A stretch of DNA of 64,000 nucleotides. It comes from Achromobacter insolitus (lineage in GTDB: Bacteria; Pseudomonadota; Gammaproteobacteria; Burkholderiales; Burkholderiaceae_B). Of the stretch, positions 1 to 8,581 are shown one piece after another. Each line of letters opens with the position of its first letter. Position 1 is the stretch's first letter. Under the pieces are notes generated by a model, which did no database searches, was not told where the DNA came from, and saw nothing but the letters and a program-made list of their open reading frames with translations. The stretch covers positions 62,001 through 126,000 of the forward strand of contig NZ_NJIF01000004.1 of assembly GCF_002209555.1 (NCBI RefSeq). The letters are read 5' to 3'. The position numbers and the translations under genes are program-made.

Positions 1-702
1 GTTGCCGGCGGCGGCGAATTGCCCGGTATCGGTGCGCAGGTCGGTAATCAGGCCCGCCGAACGCGCCCGCACCTGCGTGTTGGCCAGGTCCAGTTCGGCC
101 TTCTCCAGGGCCGCCGCCGCGCTGCGCAGCTTGGCATTGTCTTCCTCGCTGCCGCCCTCCTGTTCGCGCGCGCGCTGCACCTCTGCGCGCGCCGCCGCGA
201 CCTGGCTGATGGCCTGCGCCAGGTTCGCCCGCGCGATTTCCAGGCGCCGCAGCGAGACGGTTCCCTGGTCTTCGCGGTACAGCCTTTCAAGCCGGGTGCT
301 GTCCTGGCGCGCCTTCAACTCATTCGCTTGCGCGGCGCGCAAGGAGGCCTGCGCCGAGTCGATGCCGGCGGTGCTGGCGCCGATCTGCCTGCGCGTGGAT
401 TCCAGTTCGGCGCGGGCGCGGTCCACGGCAATGCGGTAATGCTCCGGATCCACATCGAACAGAACCGCGCCGGCCTGGACGTCCTGGTTGTTGCGCACAT
501 ACACCCGGGTCACCCGTCCTGACACTTCGGATGCCACCGGCACCACGAACGCCTGCACACGCGCCTGCTGCGTGTACGGGGTATAGCGGTCGGCCAGCAG
601 ATACCAGGCCAGGCTCAGCACGATGAGCAAGACTGCCCAGCGGACGCCCTTTTTCGCGGGATCCGGCGCGGGCGCGGCAGTCGGAGGCGGGGTGTCACTC
701 AT
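1..702 (-). CDS. HlyD/EmrA-type membrane fusion protein of an efflux system, 3' end outside window
   Basis: Reads from an ATG at 702 to the window edge without a stop, giving 234 residues. A short cytoplasmic N-terminus is followed by one membrane anchor (about residues 21-37, VRWAVLLIVLSLAWYLL). Next comes a lipoyl-like half (VSGRVTRVYVRNNQDVQAG) and a long Ala/Gln/Arg-rich coiled-coil hairpin (about residues 85-200), then the second lipoyl half (ITDLRTDTGQFAAAGN). This is the usual order in periplasmic adaptors of the HlyD/EmrA/YibH family. It overlaps the end of the upstream outer-membrane factor gene by 8 nt, so the two are cotranscribed. The inner-membrane pump is probably just outside the window. 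Substrate unknown. Confidence 0.9.
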   Translation of the reverse strand, partial: MSDTPPPTAAPAPDPAKKGVRWAVLLIVLSLAWYLLADRYTPYTQQARVQAFVVPVASEVSGRVTRVYVRNNQDVQAGAVLFDVDPEHYRIAVDRARAELESTRRQIGASTAGIDSAQASLRAAQANELKARQDSTRLERLYREDQGTVSLRRLEIARANLAQAISQVAAARAEVQRAREQEGGSEEDNAKLRSAAAALEKAELDLANTQVRARSAGLITDLRTDTGQFAAAGN

Positions 703-2242
703 TGGGTCGCACCTTTTGCGCGGGTAAGGCTGCGGCGCCGGCAGGCACCGGCTCGGACAGCAGGTCGCCCCAATTGGTGCGCTGCTGCATCTGTTCACGG
801 GCCGCCGGGTCGAGCACCGGCTCCGGGCTGTACCACCCTCCTCCGAGCGCCTTGTACAGCGCGATGAGGTCGCTGACCGCGCCCCCGCGGTTCACGACAT
901 AGGCATCCTGCTGGACCGCGAGCGCCTGCTGCGCGTCCAGCACGCGCTGGAAATCGGTATAGCCTTCGCGGTAGAGAGCGTTGGCCAGGTTGAGCGAGCG
1001 TCCGGCAGCCTGCGCGGACTGTTGCAGGATGCCGTCGCGCTCCAGCGCCTTGATCAGGCCGCTGGCCGCATCATCGGCCTCGCGCGCAGCCTGCCGCACG
1101 TCGTCCTGGTAGGCCACGATCAGTTGCTGCAACCGCGCGTCCTGGACGCGCACATTATTTTGCAGACGTCCATGGTCGAACACGTTCCAGCTGAGGACGG
1201 GCCCCGCCAGCAGCGCCGTGCCACCCGCCGTCCCCGCCAATGACGTGGCCGACCAGGCAATGCTGCCCAGCAGGGTCAGCGAAGGATAGAGGTCCGCCTC
1301 GGCCACGCCCACTTGCGCCGACTGCGCGGCAATACGCAGTTCCGCGGCCCGGATGTCGGGACGGCGCAACAACAGGTTGGCGGGCACGTCCTGGAGCACC
1401 GCGCGATCGATCAGCGGAACGACCGCCGTCTTGTCATCCAGCTCGGGCATGGGACCGGGCGGCCGGCCGATCAGGATGGCCAGGGCGTTGCGGGTCCGCA
1501 TGATCTGGCTTTCGAATTCGGGAATGGTACCCAGGGTGCTCAAGTACTGCGTCCGGGCCTGCTGCAGATCGAGTTCGTCGGTTTCGCCGCTGCGAAACAG
1601 CTTTTGGGTGATCTCGTAGCTGCGCTTCTGGATGCCGGCGTTCTCGCGCGCGATACGCAGCCGCGCCTCGGCCGTCCGCAGCGCGTAATAGCTCTCCGCC
1701 ACTTGGGCGTGCAGCAGCACCAGCACGTCGTCGCGATTGGCCTGGGCCTCGAAGTACAGGGCATCGGCCGACTCGATGGCGCGGCTGAAACGCCCCCAGA
1801 AGTCCAGCTCCCAGCCGATGTCGAACCCGGCGCTGTATTGCCAGAAACTGCTGGGCCGCGGATTGCCTTCGGCCGAGCGCGAGGACCGGTGCTGATACAG
1901 GGCATTGGCGCCGACCACCTGGGACTGCGGATAGCGGCCGCTCTGGGCGATGCCGAGCTGGGCGCGAGCTTCCATGATCCGCAGGCCGGCGATCTGCAGG
2001 CCGGCATTGTGCGCGTCGGCCTGGGAGATCAGGTATTCCAGGATGGGATCCTCGAAAACCTGCCACCACTGCCGGGCGTCCGGCTGCAATTGCTGGCGAC
2101 TGGCCTGCCGCAGCGCGGGCGTGCTCCAGTCGGCCGTCCAGCTTGTGCGCTGGGGCTCGAAGTCCGGCCCTACACGCATGCAACCACCCAGGCACAGCGT
2201 GCCGATCAGCAGCAGCCGATTCCAACAAGTCAGCGGCGACAT
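695..2242 (-). CDS. RND efflux outer-membrane factor lipoprotein (NodT/OprM family)
   Basis: 515 residues. A lipoprotein signal ends in a lipobox (LCLGGC, Cys21), so the mature protein is lipid-anchored in the outer membrane. Two OEP (outer-membrane efflux protein) repeats follow, including the family signatures WWQVFEDPILEYL near the N-terminus and LLRRPDIRAAE in the second half. The length fits TolC-like trimeric channel subunits. It lies upstream of, and overlaps by 8 nt, a HlyD-type adaptor gene, so it is the first gene of an efflux operon read leftwards. The ATG at 2242 directly precedes the signal peptide. Drug or metabolite specificity cannot be read from the sequence. Confidence 0.93.
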   Translation of the reverse strand: MSPLTCWNRLLLIGTLCLGGCMRVGPDFEPQRTSWTADWSTPALRQASRQQLQPDARQWWQVFEDPILEYLISQADAHNAGLQIAGLRIMEARAQLGIAQSGRYPQSQVVGANALYQHRSSRSAEGNPRPSSFWQYSAGFDIGWELDFWGRFSRAIESADALYFEAQANRDDVLVLLHAQVAESYYALRTAEARLRIARENAGIQKRSYEITQKLFRSGETDELDLQQARTQYLSTLGTIPEFESQIMRTRNALAILIGRPPGPMPELDDKTAVVPLIDRAVLQDVPANLLLRRPDIRAAELRIAAQSAQVGVAEADLYPSLTLLGSIAWSATSLAGTAGGTALLAGPVLSWNVFDHGRLQNNVRVQDARLQQLIVAYQDDVRQAAREADDAASGLIKALERDGILQQSAQAAGRSLNLANALYREGYTDFQRVLDAQQALAVQQDAYVVNRGGAVSDLIALYKALGGGWYSPEPVLDPAAREQMQQRTNWGDLLSEPVPAGAAALPAQKVRPNE

Positions 2243-2603
2243 CGGGTAACGGGTCCGTCAAGAGCCTAACCGCCATGGTCCACGACGCAGCCCGATCCAG
2301 GCAGGGCGCTGCGTGGCCGCCTCGGTCCGCGCCGCAACTGTCCGGCTTTACTGCCGGTTGCGCAAGCGCCGGACGGTCAAAATCGAAGGGTACCTTTTCG
2401 CCTCAGCGAGATGCCATCGGTTGAACGATCAGTACTTTGCGTGCGAGTTGATTCTATTGGCCTTTTTCGCTTCCCGCCAGAGGCTCCTGTCTCGGCAAAA
2501 AAGACTGCCCCCAAGCGGCTTGTGTACAAGCGCGGCAAGTTGGCGCTACATTCAAAAAGCGAGTGTTCCGACCGTTTCCCCGCAGCGATTCTGGAGTGCC
2601 ATC
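2243..2603. other. Intergenic region between divergent efflux and PPK2 genes
   Basis: About 360 bases without a supported gene. The PPK2 reading frame stays open through most of it, but that stretch has no family similarity and codes for an unusually Cys/Arg-rich tail, so I leave it non-coding. It must hold the promoters of both divergent units. The one clear element is a short palindrome at 2518-2531. Confidence 0.5.
2518..2531. promoter_or_regulatory. Short palindrome upstream of PPK2, possible operator
   Basis: GCTTGT-GT-ACAAGC: perfect 6-bp arms around a 2-bp centre, 73 bp before the PPK2 start codon. A bound regulator is inference only. Confidence 0.3.
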
Positions 2604-3425
2604 ATGACAGCTCAGAAGAAGGCAGCAGCAGAGGACAAGCAGCCGGCGCCGGCCAAGCTCTCCGGCAAAAAGTACGCCGAGGAACTGGCCCGGCTGCACG
2701 TGGAGCTGGTCAGGCTCCAGGAATGGGTCAGCCAGACGGGAGCCAAGGTCTGCATCATTTTCGAAGGGCGCGACGGCGCCGGCAAGGGCGGAACGATCAA
2801 GGCGATCACTGAACGGGTCAGCCCGCGGGTCTTCCGGGTGATCGCCCTGCCCGCCCCCTCGGACCGCGAGAAAACGCAGATGTACATGCAACGCTACCTG
2901 CCCTATCTACCCGCGGCGGGCGAGGTCGTGATCTTCGATCGCAGCTGGTACAACCGGGCCGGCGTCGAGCGTGTGATGGGGTTCTGCACGAAGGACGACG
3001 TCAAGATATTCCTGAAGGGCGTGCCGCTGGTCGAACGGGCGATCGTGGGCTCAGGCATCATCCTGCTCAAGTATTGGCTTGAAGTCAGCGAAGAAGAGCA
3101 GACGCGCAGGCTCCAGGCCCGCATTACCGACGAGCGCAAGGTCTGGAAGCTGACCAAGATGGACCTCGATTCCTACAGCCGCTGGTACGACTACTCGCGC
3201 GCCCGCGACGACATGTTCGCGGCGACCGACACCAGCGTTTCGCCATGGTTCGTGGCGCAGTCCGACGACAAAAAGCGGGTGCGCCTGAACATCATCAGCC
3301 ACCTGCTCGCCCATATTCCCTACAAGCGCATGCGGCGAGCCAAAGTAAAGCTGCCCAAGCGGCAAAAGGCCGGGGGCTACCGCGATCCGGGGCATCCGCT
3401 GCGCCTGGTTCCAGCAAAGTATTGA
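2604..3425 (+). CDS. ppk2: Polyphosphate kinase 2 family protein
   Basis: 273 residues. PPK2 enzymes transfer phosphate between polyphosphate and nucleoside mono- or diphosphates in the cytoplasm. Visible motifs are the Walker A loop EGRDGAGKGGTIK, the lid-type segment SWYNRAGVERVMGFC and the Walker B-like VVIFDRSW. The length suits a one-domain (class I-like) PPK2. The ATG at 2604 is chosen because GGAG lies 7 nt upstream and similarity to the family begins soon after (KKYAEELARLHVELVRLQEW). The frame stays open 97 codons further upstream without family features. Whether it prefers ADP, GDP or AMP cannot be decided here. Confidence 0.93.
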   Translation: MTAQKKAAAEDKQPAPAKLSGKKYAEELARLHVELVRLQEWVSQTGAKVCIIFEGRDGAGKGGTIKAITERVSPRVFRVIALPAPSDREKTQMYMQRYLPYLPAAGEVVIFDRSWYNRAGVERVMGFCTKDDVKIFLKGVPLVERAIVGSGIILLKYWLEVSEEEQTRRLQARITDERKVWKLTKMDLDSYSRWYDYSRARDDMFAATDTSVSPWFVAQSDDKKRVRLNIISHLLAHIPYKRMRRAKVKLPKRQKAGGYRDPGHPLRLVPAKY

Positions 3426-3482
3426 GCGGCGCGGGCGGAGCCCATTCTCGCCCGCCCGGCGGTTCCCACAGGAGAAGCGACC

Positions 3483-3737
3483 ATGGCTGCCCTACTGATC
3501 AACCATGTGGACGACAGCACTTCCGACGAAGACATCAGGAGTTTCCTGGTGAAGTATGGCTTTCCGCCCTTCGACCGCATCCAGCGCGTGCCCAGCACGG
3601 GCGACCGGCCGGCCGTCCTGGTGACCTTCGACGGCGCCAGCCCGGAAGAACTGCGCGTGCTGGTGCCCCGGATCCATCAGGTGTTCTGGAAAAACCACAC
3701 GATCGCGGCGCTGGTCATGCGAGAGCCCATTGAGTAA
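3483..3737 (+). CDS. Small RNA-recognition-motif-like protein
   Basis: 84 residues with a good ribosome site (AGGAG) 8 nt before the ATG. The layout is a short beta strand (ALLINHV), a helix (DEDIRSFLVKYGF), a second strand with a loop, then AVLVTFDGASPEELRVLVPRIHQVFWKNHTI. This matches a beta-alpha-beta-beta-alpha-beta RRM fold, with the VLVTF strand in the place of RNP1. It follows ppk2 on the same strand at a 57-nt distance, so cotranscription is possible. RNA binding is inferred from fold resemblance only. Confidence 0.7.
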   Translation: MAALLINHVDDSTSDEDIRSFLVKYGFPPFDRIQRVPSTGDRPAVLVTFDGASPEELRVLVPRIHQVFWKNHTIAALVMREPIE

Positions 3738-3884
3738 AAGACCGCATCAGGCCTTGCGGCGCCGTGGCCGCATCGCAACGGATTGTGCTTTTCTAAGGGT
3801 TTCCCCCAGGATTTCCGCTGTCGATTTCCAGTCCTCTGGTACGTCGTGTCAGTACGCACAACTTTTTTGAAAGGCGAACTCACC

Positions 3885-4331
3885 ATGACTACCGGAACCG
3901 TTACCCTTCACCGCGTGATGCGCGCACCGGCCGAACGCATATACCGGGCTTTCCTGGAGCCCGACGCGATCGCGCGCTGGCTCCCCCCTTACGGCTACAC
4001 CTGCCTGGTCCATGAGCTCGACGCCAAGGTGGGCGGCATGCACAAGATGTCGTTCCGCAATTTCGGCACCGGCCACAGCCACAGCTTTGGCGGGGAGTAC
4101 CTGGAACTGGAGCCCGGCCGGAAAATCCGGTATTCGGACCAGTTCGACGACGCGAACCTGCCCGGCCGCATGCAGACCACCGTCACCTTGCGGCAAGTCG
4201 CGTGCGGCACGGAGGTAAGCATCGTGCAAGAGGGCATTCCGGCGGCGATTCCACCTGAAATGTGCTACCTGGGCTGGCAGGAATCGCTGGCGCAATTGAT
4301 GCGTCTGGTGGAGCCGGAAATTCCGGAATGA
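3885..4331 (+). CDS. SRPBCC/AHSA1-type START-like domain protein
   Basis: 148 residues, one SRPBCC (Bet v 1-like) domain. The family hallmarks are VTLHRVMRAPAERIYRAFLEPDAIARWLPP at the N-terminus, a strand rich in GG/GEYLELEPGRKIRYS, and the C-terminal helix GWQESLAQLMRLVEPEIPE. Such proteins bind hydrophobic ligands or act as Hsp90-activator-like or polyketide-cyclase-like proteins. The true role is unknown. The ATG at 3885 is chosen because the domain begins there; the open frame extends 34 codons upstream without similarity. It converges with the methyltransferase gene at 4366. Confidence 0.85.
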   Translation: MTTGTVTLHRVMRAPAERIYRAFLEPDAIARWLPPYGYTCLVHELDAKVGGMHKMSFRNFGTGHSHSFGGEYLELEPGRKIRYSDQFDDANLPGRMQTTVTLRQVACGTEVSIVQEGIPAAIPPEMCYLGWQESLAQLMRLVEPEIPE

Positions 4332-4365
4332 ATGCCGGAATGCGGCACACCGGGCTTGCCCGGCG

Positions 4366-4950
4366 TCACTTCTTTCTTGCAATGAACTGCACCACGCACG
4401 CCGGGCCCGTGTGGAATATCCCCTCCACCACGTCCCGTTCGATTTCGCGCGACAGCAACACCTGACAATTCGCAAAGTCCTGCTCCAGGTCCGCGCGGGC
4501 CATGAGCATGTCGGCATCAGGGGGGCCGCCCGTGCCCCGGCCCAGTTGCGCCTTGCGGTATGCCTCCAACAGGAAAATGCCGCCCGGTTTGAGGGACCGT
4601 TCCACCAGGCGGTGCAGCCTCTTGCGCACCGGGCTAGGCGTGTGGGCGAAAATCGACACGACGGCGCCATACGATTCCGGCGGCGGTTCATACGCGGCCA
4701 AATCGGCGGCTTCGGTACGGATCGACACGCCCTTCGCGGCCGCCAGCCTGTGCGCCTTGGCGAGTCCGACGGCAGAGCCGTCCACGCCCAGCACATCCAG
4801 GCCCAGGCAGGCCAGGAAAACGGCGTTGCGCCCCTCTCCTTCCGCCAGGCTGAGCACCGGTCCGGCCAGCAACCCCGCGTTCTCGGCGAGGAAAGCGTTC
4901 GGTTCCGTCCCATACACATATTCATCAACGGCGTAGCGTTCATCCCACAT
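4366..4950 (-). CDS. Class I SAM-dependent methyltransferase (TehB-like)
   Basis: 194 residues. It starts MWDERYAVDEYVYGTEPNAFL, a typical beginning of small TehB/thiopurine-type methyltransferases. The SAM-binding motif I is VLSLAEGEGRNAVFLA, motif II is VLGVDGSAVGLAKA and the post-I region reads GAVVSIFAHTP. A late LKPGGIFLLEAY strand is also present. All Rossmann elements are there, so it should be functional. Substrate unknown. It is monocistronic and convergent with the SRPBCC gene. Confidence 0.88.
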   Translation of the reverse strand: MWDERYAVDEYVYGTEPNAFLAENAGLLAGPVLSLAEGEGRNAVFLACLGLDVLGVDGSAVGLAKAHRLAAAKGVSIRTEAADLAAYEPPPESYGAVVSIFAHTPSPVRKRLHRLVERSLKPGGIFLLEAYRKAQLGRGTGGPPDADMLMARADLEQDFANCQVLLSREIERDVVEGIFHTGPACVVQFIARKK

Positions 4951-5050
4951 TCCTGGACTCCCAGAGGTTTCGTCAAGGCCGGCCGCAAGAAAGGATTCCT
5001 GTCCGGCCCGCGCCAGAAAGCAGCAAGTCTTGCACTTGAAGTCGACTTGA

Positions 5051-5374
5051 GGTCAAGCGGATCGTGCTGCCGAACTCGGCCGCCGCCTGGACGCGCTGAT
5101 CGAGCTCGCCGTTGCCGGCGTGCACAAGGCAGTGAAGTGGAATTCGCCGCTATACGGAGTGGAAGGCCAGGGATGGTTCCTGGGCATCCATTGCTACGCC
5201 AAGTACGTCAAGGTGGCGTTCTTCCGCGGCGCCAAGCTGCGGCCCCTGCCCCCTGGACCGTCCAAGAGCCAGGACACACGCAACCTCGACATCCGCGAGG
5301 ACGACGCATTGGACGAAGCGCAGTTCATGGCCTGGGTGAAGCAGGCCAGCGAGCTGCCGGGCGAGCGCATGTGA
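5051..5374 (+). pseudogene. 5'-truncated DUF1801 protein remnant
   Basis: The frame is open from just after a TGA at 5048-5050 to 5374. It encodes the conserved second half of a DUF1801 protein (RRLDALIELAV, KAVKWNSPLYG, WFLGIHCYAKYVKVAFFRG, then LDEAQFMAWVKQASELPG). Full-length members have roughly 40-60 more residues before this point. No ATG exists in the open stretch; the first possible start is a GTG at 5120, which falls inside the domain and lacks a clear ribosome site. The upstream bases do not restore the missing part in another frame, so I read it as a decayed gene. A short functional version starting at the GTG cannot be excluded. Confidence 0.6.
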
Positions 5375-5388
5375 GCTCAGGCACGGGC

Positions 5389-6297
5389 CTATTGCGGCGC
5401 GTACTGGCCCAGCAATTCGGCGACCCAGTCGATGAAAACCCGCAGTTTGGCGCTCACGTGCCGGTTGGGCGGATACGCAACGTACATCGGCATGGAGTCC
5501 AGGCGCCAATCCTCGAACAACGGGATCAGTTCGCCCCGCTCGACGTGGCCACGAGACATGTAGTCGGGCAGCCAGAGCACGCCCATTCCTGCGAGGCCTG
5601 CCGCCAGATAGGCGTTGCCGTCGTCGACCGCCAGCACGTAGCGCCCCTGCACCTTGACGCTTTCTCCATCGCGGCGCATGGCGTACGGCAAAGCCTTGCC
5701 GCTGCGCGCCCACAAAAAGCCCACGATACGATGATGCGTGTTCTCGAGATCGCGCGGATGCGCGGGCGCGCCGGCGCGCTTCAGGTAATCAGGCGCCGCG
5801 TAGACGCCGAGCCGCAGGTCCCCCACACGCCGCGCCATCAGGGACTGGTCGGTCAGTTCGCCGCCGCGCACCACGCAATCCACGTTCTCGCCGATCAGAT
5901 CGACGATCCGGTCGCTCACGCCCATGTCCAACTGGATGTCCGGGTATTGCGCATGAAAGGCCGGCAACGCGGGCACCAGGATCATGCGCGCCAGCGGACT
6001 GGGCACGTCCACCCGCAGGCGCCCCCTCGGGAGCGCGGAGGCGCCGGACAGGCTGGTCTCGGCATCGTCCATATCGGCCAGTAATCGCAGCACGCGTTCA
6101 TAGTAGACGGCGCCGTCGGCCGTCACGTTGACCTTCCGGGTGGTGCGGTTCAGCAGCCTGACGCGCAGGCGCGCCTCCAGTTGCTGCACCAATTGCGTCA
6201 CGCTGGTCTTGCTCATGTGCAGGGTTTCGGCCGCCTTGGTGAAGCTGCCGGTTTCCACCACGCGGGCGAACGCTTGCATCGCATCGAAACGGTCCAT
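5389..6297 (-). CDS. LysR family transcriptional regulator
   Basis: 302 residues. The N-terminal winged helix-turn-helix (MDRFDAMQAFARVVETGSFTKAAETLHMSKTSVTQLVQQLE, about residues 1-60) is followed by a linker and a periplasmic-binding-protein-like effector domain (about 90-295). It belongs to the large CrgA/AaeR-like subgroup that begins MDRFDAMQ. It is divergent from the RidA gene at 6438 with a 140-bp shared control region, so that gene is a likely target. Effector unknown. Confidence 0.9.
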   Translation of the reverse strand: MDRFDAMQAFARVVETGSFTKAAETLHMSKTSVTQLVQQLEARLRVRLLNRTTRKVNVTADGAVYYERVLRLLADMDDAETSLSGASALPRGRLRVDVPSPLARMILVPALPAFHAQYPDIQLDMGVSDRIVDLIGENVDCVVRGGELTDQSLMARRVGDLRLGVYAAPDYLKRAGAPAHPRDLENTHHRIVGFLWARSGKALPYAMRRDGESVKVQGRYVLAVDDGNAYLAAGLAGMGVLWLPDYMSRGHVERGELIPLFEDWRLDSMPMYVAYPPNRHVSAKLRVFIDWVAELLGQYAPQ

Positions 6298-6437
6298 CTC
6301 TGCTCCCGCTTTCCGGATTATTTGGATTCTACAAACAGTGATGGTTGGACTTGCGCGTTTATCGCGGACGCCACGCCACCTAAAGTGCCTACATCGTCAA
6401 TGCCGGGCCGGATTCGGCCCATCGATGGAGACTCACA

Positions 6438-6842
6438 ATGAGCAAACGCGACGTTGTTTTTCCCGCCGGGCGCCATGCCCTCTATGAACGCCACCGCTAC
6501 TCCCCCGCGATCCGTTCCAACGGATTCCTGTTCGTGTCGGGACAGGTAGGCAGCCGCGAGGACGGCACGCCGGAGCCGGACCTGCAGGAGCAGGTGCGAC
6601 TTGCATTCCGCAATTTGCAAGCCATCCTGGCAGCGGCCGGCTGCAGCTTCGATGACGTAGTCGACGCGACGGTGTTCATGGTCGATCCGGCCTCCAGGAT
6701 GGAGACCATCTGGCAGGTGGTGCCGGAATACTGGGGCGCGGCGCCCTACCCGACGCTGACAGCAGTGGGCGTGACCTGGCTCAGCGGCTTCGATTTCGAA
6801 ATCAAGGTGATCGCGAAGCTGCCGCAAGCCGCCCAGGACTGA
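6438..6842 (+). CDS. RidA family (YjgF/YER057c/UK114) protein
   Basis: 134 residues, one Rid domain. Signature segments are SNGFLFVSGQVG near residue 33, LQEQVRLAFRNLQAILAAAG, DVVDATVFMVDP and YPTLTAVGVTWLSGFDFEIKVIAKL. RidA proteins hydrolyse reactive enamine/imine intermediates. This one lacks the exact C-terminal IEIEAIA motif with the arginine used by archetypal RidA (it has GVTWLSGFDFEIKVIA), so it probably belongs to another Rid subgroup with an unassigned substrate. It is divergent from the LysR gene at 6297. Confidence 0.9.
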   Translation: MSKRDVVFPAGRHALYERHRYSPAIRSNGFLFVSGQVGSREDGTPEPDLQEQVRLAFRNLQAILAAAGCSFDDVVDATVFMVDPASRMETIWQVVPEYWGAAPYPTLTAVGVTWLSGFDFEIKVIAKLPQAAQD

Positions 6843-6857
6843 CCCCTGGCTGTTCGC

Positions 6858-7505
6858 TCACACTACGCCGACCCGGATCACGCCGGCAATGGTCTCTGCC
6901 GCCTGCTGCAAAGCGGGGACCATATCGGCCTCCAACCGGTTTCCTTCCACCTCTGGGGCGGCAACCGATATTCCCACCGACAGCAGGCGCGAACCCGCCC
7001 GCGGCACGGGCACCGCGACCGACACCTGGTTGCTGTCCGGATAATCGAACCGGGTCCACTGCCCTGGAGCCAAGGCCAAGCCGCCGGCCAGCGCGCTGGC
7101 CGGCGGCAGCACGCTACCCACGCGCAGGTTCATCACCACAAGGCGGCGGCGTTCCGCTGGCGCCATGGCGCGGCCGATGATGATTACGCCTTCGGGGTTG
7201 GCCTCGCCCAGATTGGATGTGCCTGAATAGGCGTCGGCCAGTTTCTGCAGGATCTCTTGCACGGTGTCCGTCACGCCCAGGCTCTCCATGGCGGCAAATC
7301 CCAGCTCGAACACCAACGGCGTCAGGCGCCAGCGACTGTCTTCGCGCGCGGCATAACCCTCTTCTTCCAGCGTCTGCAGGAACCGCAGCACGGTCGCGTG
7401 CGGCAGGTCGACCGCGCGCGCCAGTTCGGCCAACGTGGGCCGTCCGTTGCCGCGGAAGGCCCGCATGATGGATAGACACCGCTGTATCGATCTATTATTC
7501 TTCAA
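6858..7505 (-). CDS. IclR family transcriptional regulator
   Basis: 215 residues. The N-terminal winged helix (RPTLAELARAVDLPHATVLRFLQTLEEEGY) is followed by an IclR effector domain with the usual DTVQEILQKLAD and RVGSVLPPASALAGGLALA regions. The frame begins at a TTG (7505) with AGGTGA just upstream; an ATG at 7466 is an alternative but would clip the N-terminal helix. The putative ribosome site lies inside one arm of an inverted repeat (7508-7542), so the protein probably represses itself and the divergent Bug/dioxygenase operon. Confidence 0.88.
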   Translation of the reverse strand: MKNNRSIQRCLSIMRAFRGNGRPTLAELARAVDLPHATVLRFLQTLEEEGYAAREDSRWRLTPLVFELGFAAMESLGVTDTVQEILQKLADAYSGTSNLGEANPEGVIIIGRAMAPAERRRLVVMNLRVGSVLPPASALAGGLALAPGQWTRFDYPDSNQVSVAVPVPRAGSRLLSVGISVAAPEVEGNRLEADMVPALQQAAETIAGVIRVGVV

Positions 7506-7507
7506 TC

Positions 7508-7542
7508 GTTCACCTACTAAACGTATTGATCACTAGGTGAAC
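7508..7542. promoter_or_regulatory. Inverted repeat, probable IclR operator
   Basis: GTTCACCTA at 7508-7516 and TAGGTGAAC at 7534-7542 are perfect 9-bp inverted arms with a 17-bp spacer. They sit in the gap between the divergent iclR-type gene (start 7505) and the Bug gene (start 7600). The left arm touches the iclR-type start. Binding is inferred from position and symmetry. Confidence 0.65.
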
Positions 7543-7599
7543 AATACACATAAACGATGCTTCCGGCAAGACCGGCGAGCCAGGGAAGGAGACATATCA

Positions 7600-8568
7600 A
7601 TGAAACGCATCGCACTCGCCTTGGCGGCGGGTCTCGTGTTCTGTACGGGATCCGCCGCAGCGCAAGCAACGTGGCCGGCGCAGCCGGTCAAATGGATCGT
7701 GCCCTACCCGCCGGGCGGATCCACGGACATGCTGGCCCGCCTGGTCAGCCACAAGCTGGGAGAACGGCTGGGCCAGCCCGTCATCGTCGAGAACAAGGCC
7801 GGAGCCGGCGGCAACGTGGGCACCGATTTCGCCGTCAAGCAGCCCGCCGACGGCTACACCATCGTGATGGGCAATATCGGCCCCATCTCCATCAATCCCG
7901 CTCTGTATCCGGACCTGCCCTACAAGCCGCAGCGCGACCTGGCGCCGGTGACGATGCTGATGAGCGTGCCGAACCTGCTGGTCGTGAATCCATCGCTGCC
8001 CGTCCGTTCGGTACAAGAGCTGATCGCCTACGCGAAGAAAAACAAGGAACCGCTGGATTACGCCACGCCTGGCGCGGGTACCTCACTGCACCTGGCGGGC
8101 GAACTGTTCGCCTCGTCCGCGGGCGTGCGCCTGACACATGTGCCGTATCGCGGCAGCGCGCCCGGTCTGAACGACACGGTGGCCGGCCACGTGCCCATGA
8201 TGTTCGACAACATGCCCTCGGCGCTGCAACTGGTAAAGGCCGGCAAGCTGCGGGCGTTGGCGATCACCAGCACGGCACGTTCGCCGCAGCTGCCCGAGGT
8301 GCCGACCATGGCCGAGGCCGGCCTGCCCGGCTACGAGATCGCCGGATGGTTCGGCGTGCTGGCGCCGGCGGCCACGCCCAAACCCATCATCGAACGCCTG
8401 AACCAGGAATTGCTGGCCGTGTTGGCGATGCCCGACGTGCGCGAACAGATAAACGCCATGGGCGGCATCATTTCGGCCGAAGGGCCGGCGGACTTCGGCC
8501 GCTACATCGCGGCAGAAACCGACAAATGGGGCGCGCTGGTCAGCAAGGCGCAGATCAAGCTTCAATAG
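7600..8568 (+). CDS. Bug family (TctC-like) periplasmic solute-binding protein
   Basis: 322 residues with a Sec signal peptide cut after about residue 22 (GSAAAQA). The Bug fold is shown by VKWIVPYPPGGSTDMLARLV near the N-terminus, VIVENKAGAGGNVGTDF, THVPYRGSAPGLNDTVAGHV and LPEVPTMAEAGLPGYEI. Such proteins capture carboxylates and similar small acids for TctAB-type transporters or for sensing. No TctA/TctB gene lies nearby, so it is an orphan receptor. The ATG at 7600 has AAGGAGA 8 nt upstream. It is the first gene of an operon with the dioxygenase at 8582. Confidence 0.93.
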   Translation: MKRIALALAAGLVFCTGSAAAQATWPAQPVKWIVPYPPGGSTDMLARLVSHKLGERLGQPVIVENKAGAGGNVGTDFAVKQPADGYTIVMGNIGPISINPALYPDLPYKPQRDLAPVTMLMSVPNLLVVNPSLPVRSVQELIAYAKKNKEPLDYATPGAGTSLHLAGELFASSAGVRLTHVPYRGSAPGLNDTVAGHVPMMFDNMPSALQLVKAGKLRALAITSTARSPQLPEVPTMAEAGLPGYEIAGWFGVLAPAATPKPIIERLNQELLAVLAMPDVREQINAMGGIISAEGPADFGRYIAAETDKWGALVSKAQIKLQ

Positions 8569-8581
8569 CAAGGAGACAAGC

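Noticed and set aside
2313-2603. PPK2 frame open 97 codons upstream of the chosen start
   Set aside because: The extension has no family similarity, and a good ribosome site sits before the ATG at 2604.
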